DNA of 64,000 nucleotides, taken from NCBI RefSeq assembly GCF_902506435.1, contig NZ_LR733215.1:829540-893539 (forward strand), written 5' to 3'. The translations under genes and the position numbers were made by a program. Positions 1-7,753 of this stretch are shown here, one piece after another (position 1 is the first letter of the stretch; the number at the start of each line of letters is the position of its first letter). The notes beneath the pieces were generated by a model that saw only the letters and a list, made by a program, of their open reading frames with translations, was not told the origin of the DNA and ran no database searches. Source of the DNA: Nocardioides sp. AX2bis. Lineage in GTDB: Bacteria; Actinomycetota; Actinomycetes; Propionibacteriales; Nocardioidaceae.

Positions 1-416
1 GAGGTCAGGTTGCCGGCGTCGGAGCCGGTGTCGGGCTCGGTGAGGCCGAAGCAGCCGAGCTTCGAGGCGGTCGCCAGCTGCGGCAGCCACTCCTGCTTCT
101 GCTCCTCGGTGCCATGGAAGAGGATCGACTTGCCGACCAGGCCGGAGGAGACCGAGACGATGCCGCGCAGGGCGGAGTCGGCGCGGCCGAGCTCCTCCAT
201 CCCGATCGCGTACGTCACGTAGTCGCCGCCGAGGCCGCCGTACTCCTCGGGGATGGTCAGGCCGAAGAAGCCGATCTCGGCCATCTTGGGCACGATGTCG
301 AGGTCGACGGCCTCGCGGCGGTCCCACTCGATGCGGTGCGGGACGGCTTCCTTGTCGAGGAACTCGCGGGCGAGGTCTCGGAAGCTCTGTTGCTCGTCGC
401 TGAGGCTCAGGTCCAT
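1..416 (-). CDS. Acyl-CoA dehydrogenase, N-terminal part (runs off the window)
   Basis: Flavoprotein that would introduce the alpha-beta double bond into an acyl-CoA in beta-oxidation. Only the first 138 residues are visible; the C-terminus with the catalytic base lies outside. The start MDLSLSDEQQSFRDLAREF and the motif FGLTEPDTGSDAG (about residues 124-136, which contacts FAD and substrate in this family) are typical. The ATG at 416 follows GGGAGG at good spacing. It is the last visible gene of a leftward operon, 73 bp after another acyl-CoA dehydrogenase. Substrate cannot be told from this part. Confidence 0.9.
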   Translation of the reverse strand, partial: MDLSLSDEQQSFRDLAREFLDKEAVPHRIEWDRREAVDLDIVPKMAEIGFFGLTIPEEYGGLGGDYVTYAIGMEELGRADSALRGIVSVSSGLVGKSILFHGTEEQKQEWLPQLATASKLGCFGLTEPDTGSDAGNLT

Positions 417-489
417 GAGGGGGATCCTCCCTGGTCGGGGTGGGGTGGCGGTAGGTCCTGGTGGGGTGTCCGGCGTGGGCCGGGCGGGG

Positions 490-1725
490 TCACGACAGCG
501 TCGCGACCTGGCGCGCGATCTCGGCCTTGGCCAGGGAGTTGCGGTGCACCTCGTCGGGCCCGTCGGCGAAGCGGAGCGTACGGATCCCGGCCATCTGCTC
601 GGCCAGCGGGAAGTCCTGCGACAGGCCCCCCGCACCGTGCGCCTGGATGGCCTTGTCCAGGATCCACTCCACGGTGGCCGGGGTGGCGATCTTGATGGCC
701 TGGATCTCGGAGTGCGCCCCGCGGTTGCCGACGGTGTCCATCAGCCACGCGGTCTTGAGCACCAGCAGGCGCAGCTGCTCGATGCGTACCCGCGACTCGG
801 CGATCCACTCGCGGATCACGCCCTGCTGGGACAGCGTCCGACCGAAGGCGACCCGGCTGTCGACGCGCTGGCACATCAGCGTGATCGCCCGCTCGGCCAC
901 ACCGATCGAGCGCATGCAGTGGTGGATCCGGCCGGGGCCGAGGCGGGCCTGGGCGATCGCGAAGCCCTCGCCCTCGCCGCCGATCAGGTTCGAGACCGGG
1001 ACGCGTACGTCGTCGAAGCGCAGCTCGGCGTGCCCGCCGTGCTCGTGGTCGTCGTAGCCGAGCACGTGCATCGGGCGGACCACGGTCAGCCCGGGGGTGT
1101 CGCGGGGGACCAGGACCTGGCTCTGCTGGCGGTGCCGCGCGGCGTCGGGGTCGGTCTTGCCCATCACGATCATGATCTCGGCGTCGGGGTTCATCGCCCC
1201 GGTGATCCACCACTTGCGACCGTTGATGACGTACTCGTCGCCGTCGCGCACGATCGAGGTGGAGATGTTGGTGGCGTCCGAGGACGCCACGTCGGGCTCG
1301 GTCATCGCGAACGACGACCGGATCTCGCCGTCGAGCAGGGGGCGGAGCCAGCGCTCCTGCTGCTCGGGGGTGCCGAACATCGCCAGCACCTCCATGTTGC
1401 CGGTGTCCGGCGCCGCGCAGTTCAGCGCGGCCGGGGCGAGGGTGCCGTGGTGGCCGGTGATCTCGGCCAGCGGGGCGTACTGCAGGTTGGTCAGGCCGGC
1501 ACCGAGCTCGCCGTGCTCCTTCGGCAGGAACAGGTTCCACAGCCCGCGCGAGCGGGCCTCGGCGCGCAGCTCGGCCACCACCGGCGTGCGGGACCAGGCC
1601 CAGCGCTCCTCGCCGGTGCCGAGCTGCTCGTGGAAGACCTGCTCGGCGGGGACGACGTGCGTGGTCACGAAGTCCCAGAGCCGCTCCTGCAGGTCCTGGG
1701 TGGTGGAGTCGAGCTCGAAGTCCAT
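490..1725 (-). CDS. Acyl-CoA dehydrogenase, ACAD10/11-like
   Basis: 411-residue acyl-CoA dehydrogenase. FAMTEPDVASSD (139-150) and KWWITGA (171-177) form the flavin/substrate site. Where medium-chain enzymes carry the catalytic Glu in an IYEGT motif, this protein reads FADGPDEVH (386-394), so an Asp sits at that position by eye alignment. I associate that motif with the ACAD10/ACAD11 branch. The gene lies 43 bp downstream of an aminoglycoside-phosphotransferase-like kinase, the domain fused to this dehydrogenase in human ACAD10/11. Those enzymes handle 4-hydroxyacyl-CoAs through phosphorylation, so the same substrate class is inferred here. ATG at 1725 is preceded by GAGGGAG. Confidence 0.9.
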   Translation of the reverse strand: MDFELDSTTQDLQERLWDFVTTHVVPAEQVFHEQLGTGEERWAWSRTPVVAELRAEARSRGLWNLFLPKEHGELGAGLTNLQYAPLAEITGHHGTLAPAALNCAAPDTGNMEVLAMFGTPEQQERWLRPLLDGEIRSSFAMTEPDVASSDATNISTSIVRDGDEYVINGRKWWITGAMNPDAEIMIVMGKTDPDAARHRQQSQVLVPRDTPGLTVVRPMHVLGYDDHEHGGHAELRFDDVRVPVSNLIGGEGEGFAIAQARLGPGRIHHCMRSIGVAERAITLMCQRVDSRVAFGRTLSQQGVIREWIAESRVRIEQLRLLVLKTAWLMDTVGNRGAHSEIQAIKIATPATVEWILDKAIQAHGAGGLSQDFPLAEQMAGIRTLRFADGPDEVHRNSLAKAEIARQVATLS

Positions 1726-1768
1726 GGGTCTCCCTCGTCGGGGTGCGGGTGCGGGTGGGGGCGCGGGG

Positions 1769-2839
1769 TCAGACCAGCGAGCGAGTGGCGTCGAGGCCGG
1801 CCGCGAGCAGCGTCGGGACGGCCTCGCCGACGCCGTCGAAGCCCGCGCCGACCGTCTGGCCCTGCTGGTGGCGGAAGTGGATGCCCTCGAGGATCGCGGC
1901 GAGCTTGAAGTAGGCCAGCCCGAGGTGGAAGTCGAGGGTGTCGAGCGCGAGGCCCCCGCCGGCGGCGTACCGCTCGAGGATCGCGTCGGGCCCGGGGTAG
2001 CCCGGGGCGCGCGAGGCGTCGGCGACCGCGGCGCCGCCGGTGATCGTCGAGAGCCGGTCGTAGACCAACAGCAGGGCGACGTCGGTCAGCGGGTCGCCGA
2101 GGGTGGCCATCTCCCAGTCGACGACGGCCAGCACCTCCGAGCCGACCCGGGCGGGGTCGGCGAGCAGGTTGTCGAGGCGGTAGTCGCCGTGCACGATCCC
2201 CGCCCGGACGGCCTCGGCGTCACCGGCCGGGACGTGCTCGCGCAGGCGGGTCACGAGGGTCTCGGCGTCGGGCAGCTCCCGGCTGGAGGAGCCCTCGAGC
2301 TGACGCGCCCAGCGGCGCACCTGGCGCTCGAGGAACCCCTGCGGGCGTCCGAGCTCCTCGAGCCCGACGGAGGCCGGGTCGACCTGGTGGAGCGCCGCGA
2401 GCACGTCGACCATCGCGCCGGCCAGGCGGCCGGTGGCCTCGGGGCCGATCTCGGCCAGCTGGTCGGCGGTGCGGTACGGCGTGCCGCGCACCAGCTCCAT
2501 CACGTAGAACTCGGCGCCGAGCACGTCGGTGTCGCGGCACATCGCGTAGGTCTGCGGGACCGGGACGGCGGTGCCGGCCAGGGCGCTCATCACGGTGTGC
2601 TCGCGGCCCATGTCGTGCGCGGTGGCCTGGACGTGACCGAGCGGCGGGCGACGCACGACGCGGGTGGTCGTGCCGTCGGTGACCTCGTAGGTCAGGTTGG
2701 ACTTGCCGCCGGCCAGGAAGCGCCCGCGCAGGTCGGCGCCGAGGTCGCCGGGGCGCTCGCCGTCGTACCAGCGGTGGAAGGCGGCGAGGTCGAGCCCGCG
2801 GAGGTCGGTGGTGAGCTGGTCGGTCGTGTCGTCGGTCAT
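1769..2839 (-). CDS. APH-family phosphotransferase (ACAD10/11-type kinase)
   Basis: 356-residue kinase of the aminoglycoside/choline phosphotransferase fold. The nucleotide-binding strand holds GGKSNLTYEV (44-53); the catalytic loop is HGDYRLDN (217-224, HxDxxxxN) and the metal site is DWEMATLGDP (241-250). Antibiotic resistance is unlikely: the gene is translationally coupled (ATGA overlap, 4 nt) to an SDR and precedes an ACAD10/11-type dehydrogenase. In that family the kinase phosphorylates the hydroxyl of a 4-hydroxyacyl-CoA before dehydrogenase processing; that role is inferred. The start is fixed by the overlap with the upstream stop. Confidence 0.88.
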   Translation of the reverse strand: MTDDTTDQLTTDLRGLDLAAFHRWYDGERPGDLGADLRGRFLAGGKSNLTYEVTDGTTTRVVRRPPLGHVQATAHDMGREHTVMSALAGTAVPVPQTYAMCRDTDVLGAEFYVMELVRGTPYRTADQLAEIGPEATGRLAGAMVDVLAALHQVDPASVGLEELGRPQGFLERQVRRWARQLEGSSSRELPDAETLVTRLREHVPAGDAEAVRAGIVHGDYRLDNLLADPARVGSEVLAVVDWEMATLGDPLTDVALLLVYDRLSTITGGAAVADASRAPGYPGPDAILERYAAGGGLALDTLDFHLGLAYFKLAAILEGIHFRHQQGQTVGAGFDGVGEAVPTLLAAGLDATRSLV

Positions 2840-3660
2840 CGTTCTCCCAGGGCGCGGGCCTGCAGGCGGCGCATGCCCGCCAGCCAGCGGTCGGTGTCGG
2901 TGGCGCGGGCGACGTAGTAGTCGGCCACCTGCGGGTGGGGCAGGACCAGGAAGCGGTCGTCGGCCAGGGAGTCGACCCAGGCCTGCGCGACGTCGTCGGG
3001 CTCGAGCGCGGCGTCGCGCGAGAGCAGGGCCTGCAGCGGCCCGGACTCCTCGAGCATCCGGGTGGCCACGCCCTGCGGGCAGATCGCCTGGACGGCCACG
3101 CCGCGGTCGCCGTAGGTGATCGAGAGCCACTCCGCGAACGCCACGGCGGCGTGCTTGGTCACCGAGTACGGCGCGCTGCCGATCATGGTGAGCAGGCCCG
3201 CGGCGGAGGCGGTGACGACGAGCCGGCCGCCCGCGCCGTCCCCGGTGTCCTCGAGCCAGCGGGGGACCAGGGCACGGGCGGTGCGGACGTGGGCCATCAC
3301 GTTGACGTCGTGGACCTGCGCCCAGACCTCCTCGCTGGTGTCCAGGCTCGACCCCGAGCCGGCGGCCGCCCCGAGGGCGCCGTCGATGCCGGCGTTGGCG
3401 AACCAGACGTCGACCCGGCCGAGCTCGGCCGTGGCCGCCTCGACCAGTGCGTCGACGCCCTCGACCGAGGCGCAGTCGCCGGGCAGCGCGGTGGCGCCCA
3501 GGGCCTCGGCGGTCTCGCGGCACGCGTCGGCGTCGAGGTCGTTCACCACGACGCGGGCGCCCTCGCGCACGGCCCGGGCGGCCAGGGCGCGCCCGATCCC
3601 GCGGCCGGCGCCGGTCACGACGACGCCGCGGCCCTCGAGGACCTCGGGGGCGGTGGCCAT
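2836..3660 (-). CDS. Short-chain dehydrogenase/reductase
   Basis: 274-residue classical SDR. Cofactor motif TGAGRGIG (16-23), NAG (89-91), Ser152 in VVTASAAG, and YSVTK giving Tyr165/Lys169. An acidic residue after the second strand (NDLDAD, about 40-45) suggests NAD(H). Start and stop both overlap neighbours by the ATGA pattern (3660 and 2836-2839), so it is translationally coupled inside a fatty-acid-type operon. A 3-hydroxyacyl-CoA or related secondary-alcohol dehydrogenase is plausible but the substrate is unknown. Confidence 0.9.
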   Translation of the reverse strand: MATAPEVLEGRGVVVTGAGRGIGRALAARAVREGARVVVNDLDADACRETAEALGATALPGDCASVEGVDALVEAATAELGRVDVWFANAGIDGALGAAAGSGSSLDTSEEVWAQVHDVNVMAHVRTARALVPRWLEDTGDGAGGRLVVTASAAGLLTMIGSAPYSVTKHAAVAFAEWLSITYGDRGVAVQAICPQGVATRMLEESGPLQALLSRDAALEPDDVAQAWVDSLADDRFLVLPHPQVADYYVARATDTDRWLAGMRRLQARALGER

Positions 3661-4421
3661 CACACGCCGCCGGTCTGGCTGACGCCGCCGTCGAGGGTCA
3701 GGCACTGGCCGGTCACCCAGGAGGCCTCGTCGGAGAGCAGGAACGCCACGGCGCTGGCCACGTCGGTGGTCTCGCCGAGCCGCTTCAGCGGGTACGCCGC
3801 GGAGACCTGCTCCTCGCGGCCCTCGTAGAGCGCCTCGGCGAAGCGGGTCTTGACGACCGCGGGCGCGACCGCGTTGACCCGGATGCCCGGGCCGAGCTCG
3901 ACGGCGAGGTCGCGGGTCAGGTGGATGAGCAGCGCCTTCGTCGCGCCGTACCAGGAGATGCCCGGGGCGGGCTTCACGCCGGCGAGGGAGGCCACGTTGA
4001 CCACGGCCCCGCCGTGCTCGCCCATCCACGCCCGGTGGCACTCCTGGACCCAGGCCAGCGCGGCGACGCCGTTGACGTCGACGGTCTTGCGGGCGGCGTC
4101 GAGGTCGAGGTCCATCAGCGGGCCGTAGGTCGGGTTGATGCCGGTGTTGTTGACCAGCAGGTCGACGCTGCCGAACGCCTCGAGGGTGGCGGCCACGGCC
4201 TCGCGGCGGTGGTCGGCGTCGCCGGCGTTGCCGGCCACGGCGATCGCGCGGCCCTCGCCGTGCTCGGCGGTGATCTGCTCGACCGCGGCGGTGAGCGCCT
4301 CGGGCTTGCGGGCGGTCAGCGTCACCCGGGAGCCCTCGGCGACCAGGCGCTGCGCGATGGCCAGCCCGATCCCGCGGCTGGCTCCGGTGACGATCGCGGC
4401 GGTGCCGTCCAGGCCCTGCAT
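3660..4421 (-). CDS. Short-chain dehydrogenase/reductase (first gene of operon)
   Basis: 253-residue SDR with TGASRGIG (12-19), NNTG (91-94, a variant of NNAG), Ser145, and YGATK giving Tyr158/Lys162. The basic residue pattern TARKP after the second strand suggests NADP(H). It opens the leftward operon and is divergent from a TetR gene with a palindromic operator between them. GGGAGG lies 5 nt upstream of the ATG at 4421. It resembles FabG-type 3-oxoacyl reductases; exact substrate unknown. Confidence 0.9.
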   Translation of the reverse strand: MQGLDGTAAIVTGASRGIGLAIAQRLVAEGSRVTLTARKPEALTAAVEQITAEHGEGRAIAVAGNAGDADHRREAVAATLEAFGSVDLLVNNTGINPTYGPLMDLDLDAARKTVDVNGVAALAWVQECHRAWMGEHGGAVVNVASLAGVKPAPGISWYGATKALLIHLTRDLAVELGPGIRVNAVAPAVVKTRFAEALYEGREEQVSAAYPLKRLGETTDVASAVAFLLSDEASWVTGQCLTLDGGVSQTGGV

Positions 4422-4465
4422 GGGCGCCTCCCAGGTGGTGGATGGTGGTGGGTCGTTGCCGAGTG

Positions 4466-4485
4466 ACTAAGCGCTTGCTTACTCT
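4466..4485. promoter_or_regulatory. TetR-type operator overlapping the tetR promoter
   Basis: ACTAAGCGCTTGCTTA (4466-4481) is a near palindrome centred on AAGCGCTT, resembling TetR-family fatty-acid operators with AGCAAGCGCTTGCT-like cores (12 of 14 positions by eye). It overlaps TACTCT (4480-4485), a -10-like box 7 nt before the GTG of tetR, and lies 45 bp upstream of the divergent SDR start. It is well placed for control of both directions by the TetR protein. Confidence 0.65.
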
Positions 4486-4492
4486 GGATCGC

Positions 4493-5110
4493 GTGACCAC
4501 GTCCCGTCAACCCGCCCCGACGGGCTCCTCGCGCGCCGCGGACGCCCGGGCGCGGCTGCTCGACGCGGCGGTGACGGCGTTCGCCGAGCGAGGCTTCCAC
4601 GGCACGACGACCCGCGACATCGCCGCCGCGGCCGGGATGTCGCCGGCGGCGCTCTACGTGCACCACCGCTCCAAGGAGGAGCTGCTCTACGAGATCTCGC
4701 GCGCCGGCCACCAGCGCACGCTGGACCTGGTCACGCAGGCGGCCGAGGGCACCGACGACCACCGGGAGCGGCTCGGGCGGGTGGCCGCCGACTTCGTGCG
4801 CCACCACGCCCGCGCGCACACCACCGCGCGGATCCTCAACTACGAGCTCGAGGCGCTCGAGCCCGCGCACCGCGCGGAGGTGGAGGAGCTGCGCCGTGCG
4901 ATCAGCGCCCAGGTCGTGTCCGTCCTCGAGGACGGTGCGAGAGCCGGCGTGTTCGCCGCGGGCGACGCCCGGATGACCGCGGCCGCCCTGCTGTCGCTGG
5001 GCATCGACCTGGCCCGGTGGTTCGACGACGCCCGCGGCTGGGACCCCGACGCCCTCGCCGCGCACTACCGGGAGCTGGTGCTGCGGATGGTCGGGTCTGC
5101 GCCGACCTGA
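4493..5110 (+). CDS. TetR/AcrR family transcriptional regulator
   Basis: 205-residue one-component repressor. The N-terminal helix-turn-helix (about 20-65) includes ARLLDAAVTAFAERGFHGTT and AAGMSPAALYVHHRSKEELLY; the rest is a helical ligand-binding domain. I chose GTG 4493 because a TACTCT box lies 7 nt upstream, consistent with a leaderless transcript, and the longer in-frame start at 4442 would put the operator inside the gene. It is divergent from the acyl-CoA operon and probably controls it and itself; an acyl-CoA ligand is inferred from context. Confidence 0.9.
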   Translation: MTTSRQPAPTGSSRAADARARLLDAAVTAFAERGFHGTTTRDIAAAAGMSPAALYVHHRSKEELLYEISRAGHQRTLDLVTQAAEGTDDHRERLGRVAADFVRHHARAHTTARILNYELEALEPAHRAEVEELRRAISAQVVSVLEDGARAGVFAAGDARMTAAALLSLGIDLARWFDDARGWDPDALAAHYRELVLRMVGSAPT

Positions 5111-5120
5111 GCGTCCGGGG

Positions 5121-5160
5121 CGACCTGGGACGCGGGAGGGTGGTCCACGACCTGGGACGC
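5121..5160. repeat. Direct repeat of 13 bp (two copies)
   Basis: CGACCTGGGACGC occurs at 5121-5133 and 5148-5160, 27 bp apart, in the short gap before the WS/DGAT gene. The second copy ends 6 nt before the chosen GTG start, so it could be a cis element for that gene. No function can be assigned from one site. Confidence 0.5.
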
Positions 5161-5166
5161 TGTGGT

Positions 5167-6519
5167 GTGACCGCCTTCCCGCTCAACCCCGTCGACTCGA
5201 TCTGGTGGCGCACCGACCGCCCCGAGAACCTGATGGTGATCGAGTGCCTGGTCCGGCTCGAGGGCCACCTGGACCGTGCGCGCCTGGCCCTGGTCCTGCA
5301 GGAGCGCGTCGTCGACCGGTTCCCGGTCTTCCGGCGCCGACCGGCCCGGTCCCGCGTCCCCGGTGGCCTGCCGCGGTGGACCGCGATCGACGACTTCCGC
5401 CTCGACGACCACCTGGTCGAGGTCCGGCTGCCCCCGGGCGCCGGTGACGAGGAGGTCCAGGAGCACGTCGGTCGTCACCTCGGGCAGCCGCTGGACCCGG
5501 GCCGCTCGCCGTGGGAGGTGCAGGTCCTCGAGGGGCACCCCGACGGCACGATCCTCTACGCGCGCCTCCACCACGTCCTGGCCGACGGGATCGCGCTGAC
5601 GCGCGTCCTGCTCTCGCTGACCGACGCCGGTCCCGACGCACCCGTGGACGCCGGCCCCGCCGCGACCTCGGTGGCCGCCGCTCCCCGCCCCAGCCGGCCG
5701 ACGTCCGGTCGGTCGGTCAGGGCCCGTGCGGCGGCCGCGGCCACCGTGCGTACGCCGGCGGTGCTGGCCAAGCTGCTGCTGAGCCGCACCCCGCCGACCC
5801 GGCTCACCGGGCAGGTCACCCCCGGCAAGGCCGTGGTGTGGTGCGAGCCGGTGCCGCTGGACCGCGTCAAGGCCCTCGCCCGCCGCACGGGCGCGACGGT
5901 CAACGACGTGCTCGCCGCGGCGCTCGCCGGTGCCCTGCACCGCTACCAGACCCATCACCACGCGGTGCCGAGGGACATGACCACGATGATCCCGGTCAAC
6001 CTCCGCCCGCTCGACAAGCCGCTGCCGCGGCGGCTGGGCAACCGCTTCGCGCTGGTGCTGCTGCGGCTGCCGTCGGGGACCCCGGAGGCCGGGGCGCGGC
6101 TGCAGGAGGTGCAGCGACGGATGGGGGCGATCAAGAGGTCGCCCGAGCCGGTGCTGACCTTCGCGCTGCTGCACGTGATCGGGCTGCTGGGGGAGTCCGT
6201 GGGCCGGGGGCTGGTCCGCTTCTTCGCGGCCAAGGCCGTCGGCGTGACCACGAACGTGCCCGGCCCGCCGGAGCACCGCTACCTCGCGGGCACCCGGATC
6301 GGCGGTCTGCTGGGGTGGGTGCCGGGCTCGGGCGAGCAGGCCGTGGGCACCTGCATCTTCACCTACGCCGGGTCCGTCCACGTCGGCTTCAAGACCGACG
6401 CGGCGGTCGTGCCCGACCCCCGACGGCTGCTGGCCTGCTTCGAGGACGAGCTGGCCGCGATGCTCGACCCGGCCCCGTCGACCGCGACCAGCGGGGCCTC
6501 GGCCGCCGCCCTCGTCTGA
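5167..6519 (+). CDS. WS/DGAT-type wax ester synthase / diacylglycerol acyltransferase
   Basis: 450-residue acyltransferase that would transfer an acyl chain from acyl-CoA to a fatty alcohol or diacylglycerol for neutral-lipid storage. The active-site motif HHVLADG (135-141, HHxxxDG) and the opening FPLNPVDSIWW are typical, as is the C-terminal VTTNVPGPPEH. Length fits the usual 440-480. The GTG at 5167 gives the expected N-terminus; no clear ribosome site precedes it. It faces an acyl-CoA dehydrogenase across a 46-bp palindromic repeat. The mid-region Ala/Arg/Pro linker (about 160-200) looks disordered. Confidence 0.88.
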   Translation: MTAFPLNPVDSIWWRTDRPENLMVIECLVRLEGHLDRARLALVLQERVVDRFPVFRRRPARSRVPGGLPRWTAIDDFRLDDHLVEVRLPPGAGDEEVQEHVGRHLGQPLDPGRSPWEVQVLEGHPDGTILYARLHHVLADGIALTRVLLSLTDAGPDAPVDAGPAATSVAAAPRPSRPTSGRSVRARAAAAATVRTPAVLAKLLLSRTPPTRLTGQVTPGKAVVWCEPVPLDRVKALARRTGATVNDVLAAALAGALHRYQTHHHAVPRDMTTMIPVNLRPLDKPLPRRLGNRFALVLLRLPSGTPEAGARLQEVQRRMGAIKRSPEPVLTFALLHVIGLLGESVGRGLVRFFAAKAVGVTTNVPGPPEHRYLAGTRIGGLLGWVPGSGEQAVGTCIFTYAGSVHVGFKTDAAVVPDPRRLLACFEDELAAMLDPAPSTATSGASAAALV

Positions 6520-6535
6520 CCCGCGGGCCCCCGGG

Positions 6536-6581
6536 GTCGTGTGCCTGAGAGCGGTCCGGGGACCGTCCTCAGGCACACGAC
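6536..6581. repeat. 46-bp palindromic repeat, copy A
   Basis: Runs from GTCGTGTGCC to GGCACACGAC with a CGGTCC/GGACCG centre. The 22-nt arms pair at 20 of 22 positions around a 2-nt centre. It lies between the convergent ends of the WS/DGAT gene and an acyl-CoA dehydrogenase gene and could fold as a bidirectional terminator. Four more copies of identical length occur at 28330, 29386, 29469 and 61422. Confidence 0.85.
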
Positions 6582-6594
6582 CTGGTCGCGCGGG

Positions 6595-7737
6595 TCAGTG
6601 CAGCGGGTCGACGCCCTCGTGGTCGCCGATCCGGCCGACCAGCTCGCCGAGGTGGTGCGTGCCGTCGCCGAGCAGGTGGTCCAGCGCGGTGAGCCGGGCG
6701 ACGTGGTTGCCCACGGCGTACTCGGCGGTGACGCCGATGCCGCCGTGCAGCTGGATGGCCTCCTGGCCGACGTGGCGCGCGGCCCGCGAGACCTGCAGGG
6801 AGGTACGGCGGGCGGCGTCGGAGGCCGCCTGCGCGTCGCCGCTCATCAGCACCATCGTCGCCCACTGCACCATCGAGCTGGCCAGCTCGAGCGAGACGTA
6901 CATGTCCGCGGCGCGGAACGTGAGCGCCTGGAAGGTGTTCAGCGTGACGCCGAACTGCTTGCGGCTCTTGAGGTAGTCGGTGGTGAGCCGCAGCGCGGTC
7001 TCCATCGACCCCAGCGCCTCGTTGGCGGCGGTGATGCGGCCGACGTCGAGGATGGTGGCCACGGTGGACTCGCGGTCGGCGACCTCGCCCAAGGGCGTGG
7101 CCGACGTGCCGGAGAAGGTGACCTTCGCCGCGCGGCCGCCGTCGTAGGTCCGGTAGGAGCTGCGCTGCAGGTCGGCGGCGTCGCCGTCGACCAGGAAGAG
7201 GCCGGTGCCGCCGTCGGGCAGCGCCGCGGTCACCACGAGGGTGTCCGCGCGGGCACCCTGCACGACCGGCTCCTTGACGCCCTCGAGCGTCCAGGCCCCG
7301 CCCTGCTCGGTGGCCGTGACCGCCGAGGCGGTCGGGACCCAGCCGCGGCCGGGCTCGTCGTGGGCCAGGGCGAGCACGCGCTCGCCCTCGGCGACCGCGC
7401 CGAGGATCTCCTCGCGCTGCTCGGCCGACCCGGCCGCGGAGACCAGGCCGCCGGCCAGGACCACGCAGGCCAGGAACGGCTCGGGCGCGATGACGCGTCC
7501 CAGCTCCTGGGCCACGATGCCGATCTCGACCGGTCCGGCGCCGACGCCGCCGTCGGACTCGGCGAACGGCAGCCCGAGGATGCCCATCTCGGCCATCCGC
7601 GCCCACTGCTTCTCGTCGAAGCCGGGGTCCTCGTTGACCGTCTGGCGGCGGTGCTCGTGGTCGGAGTACGTCTTGCCGACCAGGCCGCGCACCGCGTCGC
7701 GCAGGGCGACCTGCTCGTCGTCGTAGGTGAAGTCCAT
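6595..7737 (-). CDS. Acyl-CoA dehydrogenase, probable partner subunit
   Basis: 380-residue acyl-CoA dehydrogenase family protein. YLKSRKQFGVTLNTFQAL (helix at the flavin site) and LHGGIGVTAEY are conserved. The segment that should carry the catalytic Glu (YEGT) reads LLGDGTHHL, so that base is absent. It follows another acyl-CoA dehydrogenase by 16 bp in the same operon. Actinobacteria commonly build alpha2-beta2 acyl-CoA dehydrogenases from such pairs (ChsE/IpdE type for steroid side-chain or ring acyl-CoAs), in which one chain lacks an intact site. That pairing is inferred from adjacency. Confidence 0.88.
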   Translation of the reverse strand: MDFTYDDEQVALRDAVRGLVGKTYSDHEHRRQTVNEDPGFDEKQWARMAEMGILGLPFAESDGGVGAGPVEIGIVAQELGRVIAPEPFLACVVLAGGLVSAAGSAEQREEILGAVAEGERVLALAHDEPGRGWVPTASAVTATEQGGAWTLEGVKEPVVQGARADTLVVTAALPDGGTGLFLVDGDAADLQRSSYRTYDGGRAAKVTFSGTSATPLGEVADRESTVATILDVGRITAANEALGSMETALRLTTDYLKSRKQFGVTLNTFQALTFRAADMYVSLELASSMVQWATMVLMSGDAQAASDAARRTSLQVSRAARHVGQEAIQLHGGIGVTAEYAVGNHVARLTALDHLLGDGTHHLGELVGRIGDHEGVDPLH

Positions 7738-7753
7738 GTCTGTCCCGTCCCCC

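Noticed and set aside
1769..2839. APH-family gene as an aminoglycoside resistance determinant
   Set aside because: It is translationally coupled into an acyl-CoA operon and pairs with an ACAD10/11-type dehydrogenase.
4442..4492. Longer tetR start at 4442
   Set aside because: It would put the palindromic operator within the coding region, and the extra residues do not resemble a TetR N-terminus; GTG 4493 has a -10 box at leaderless spacing.
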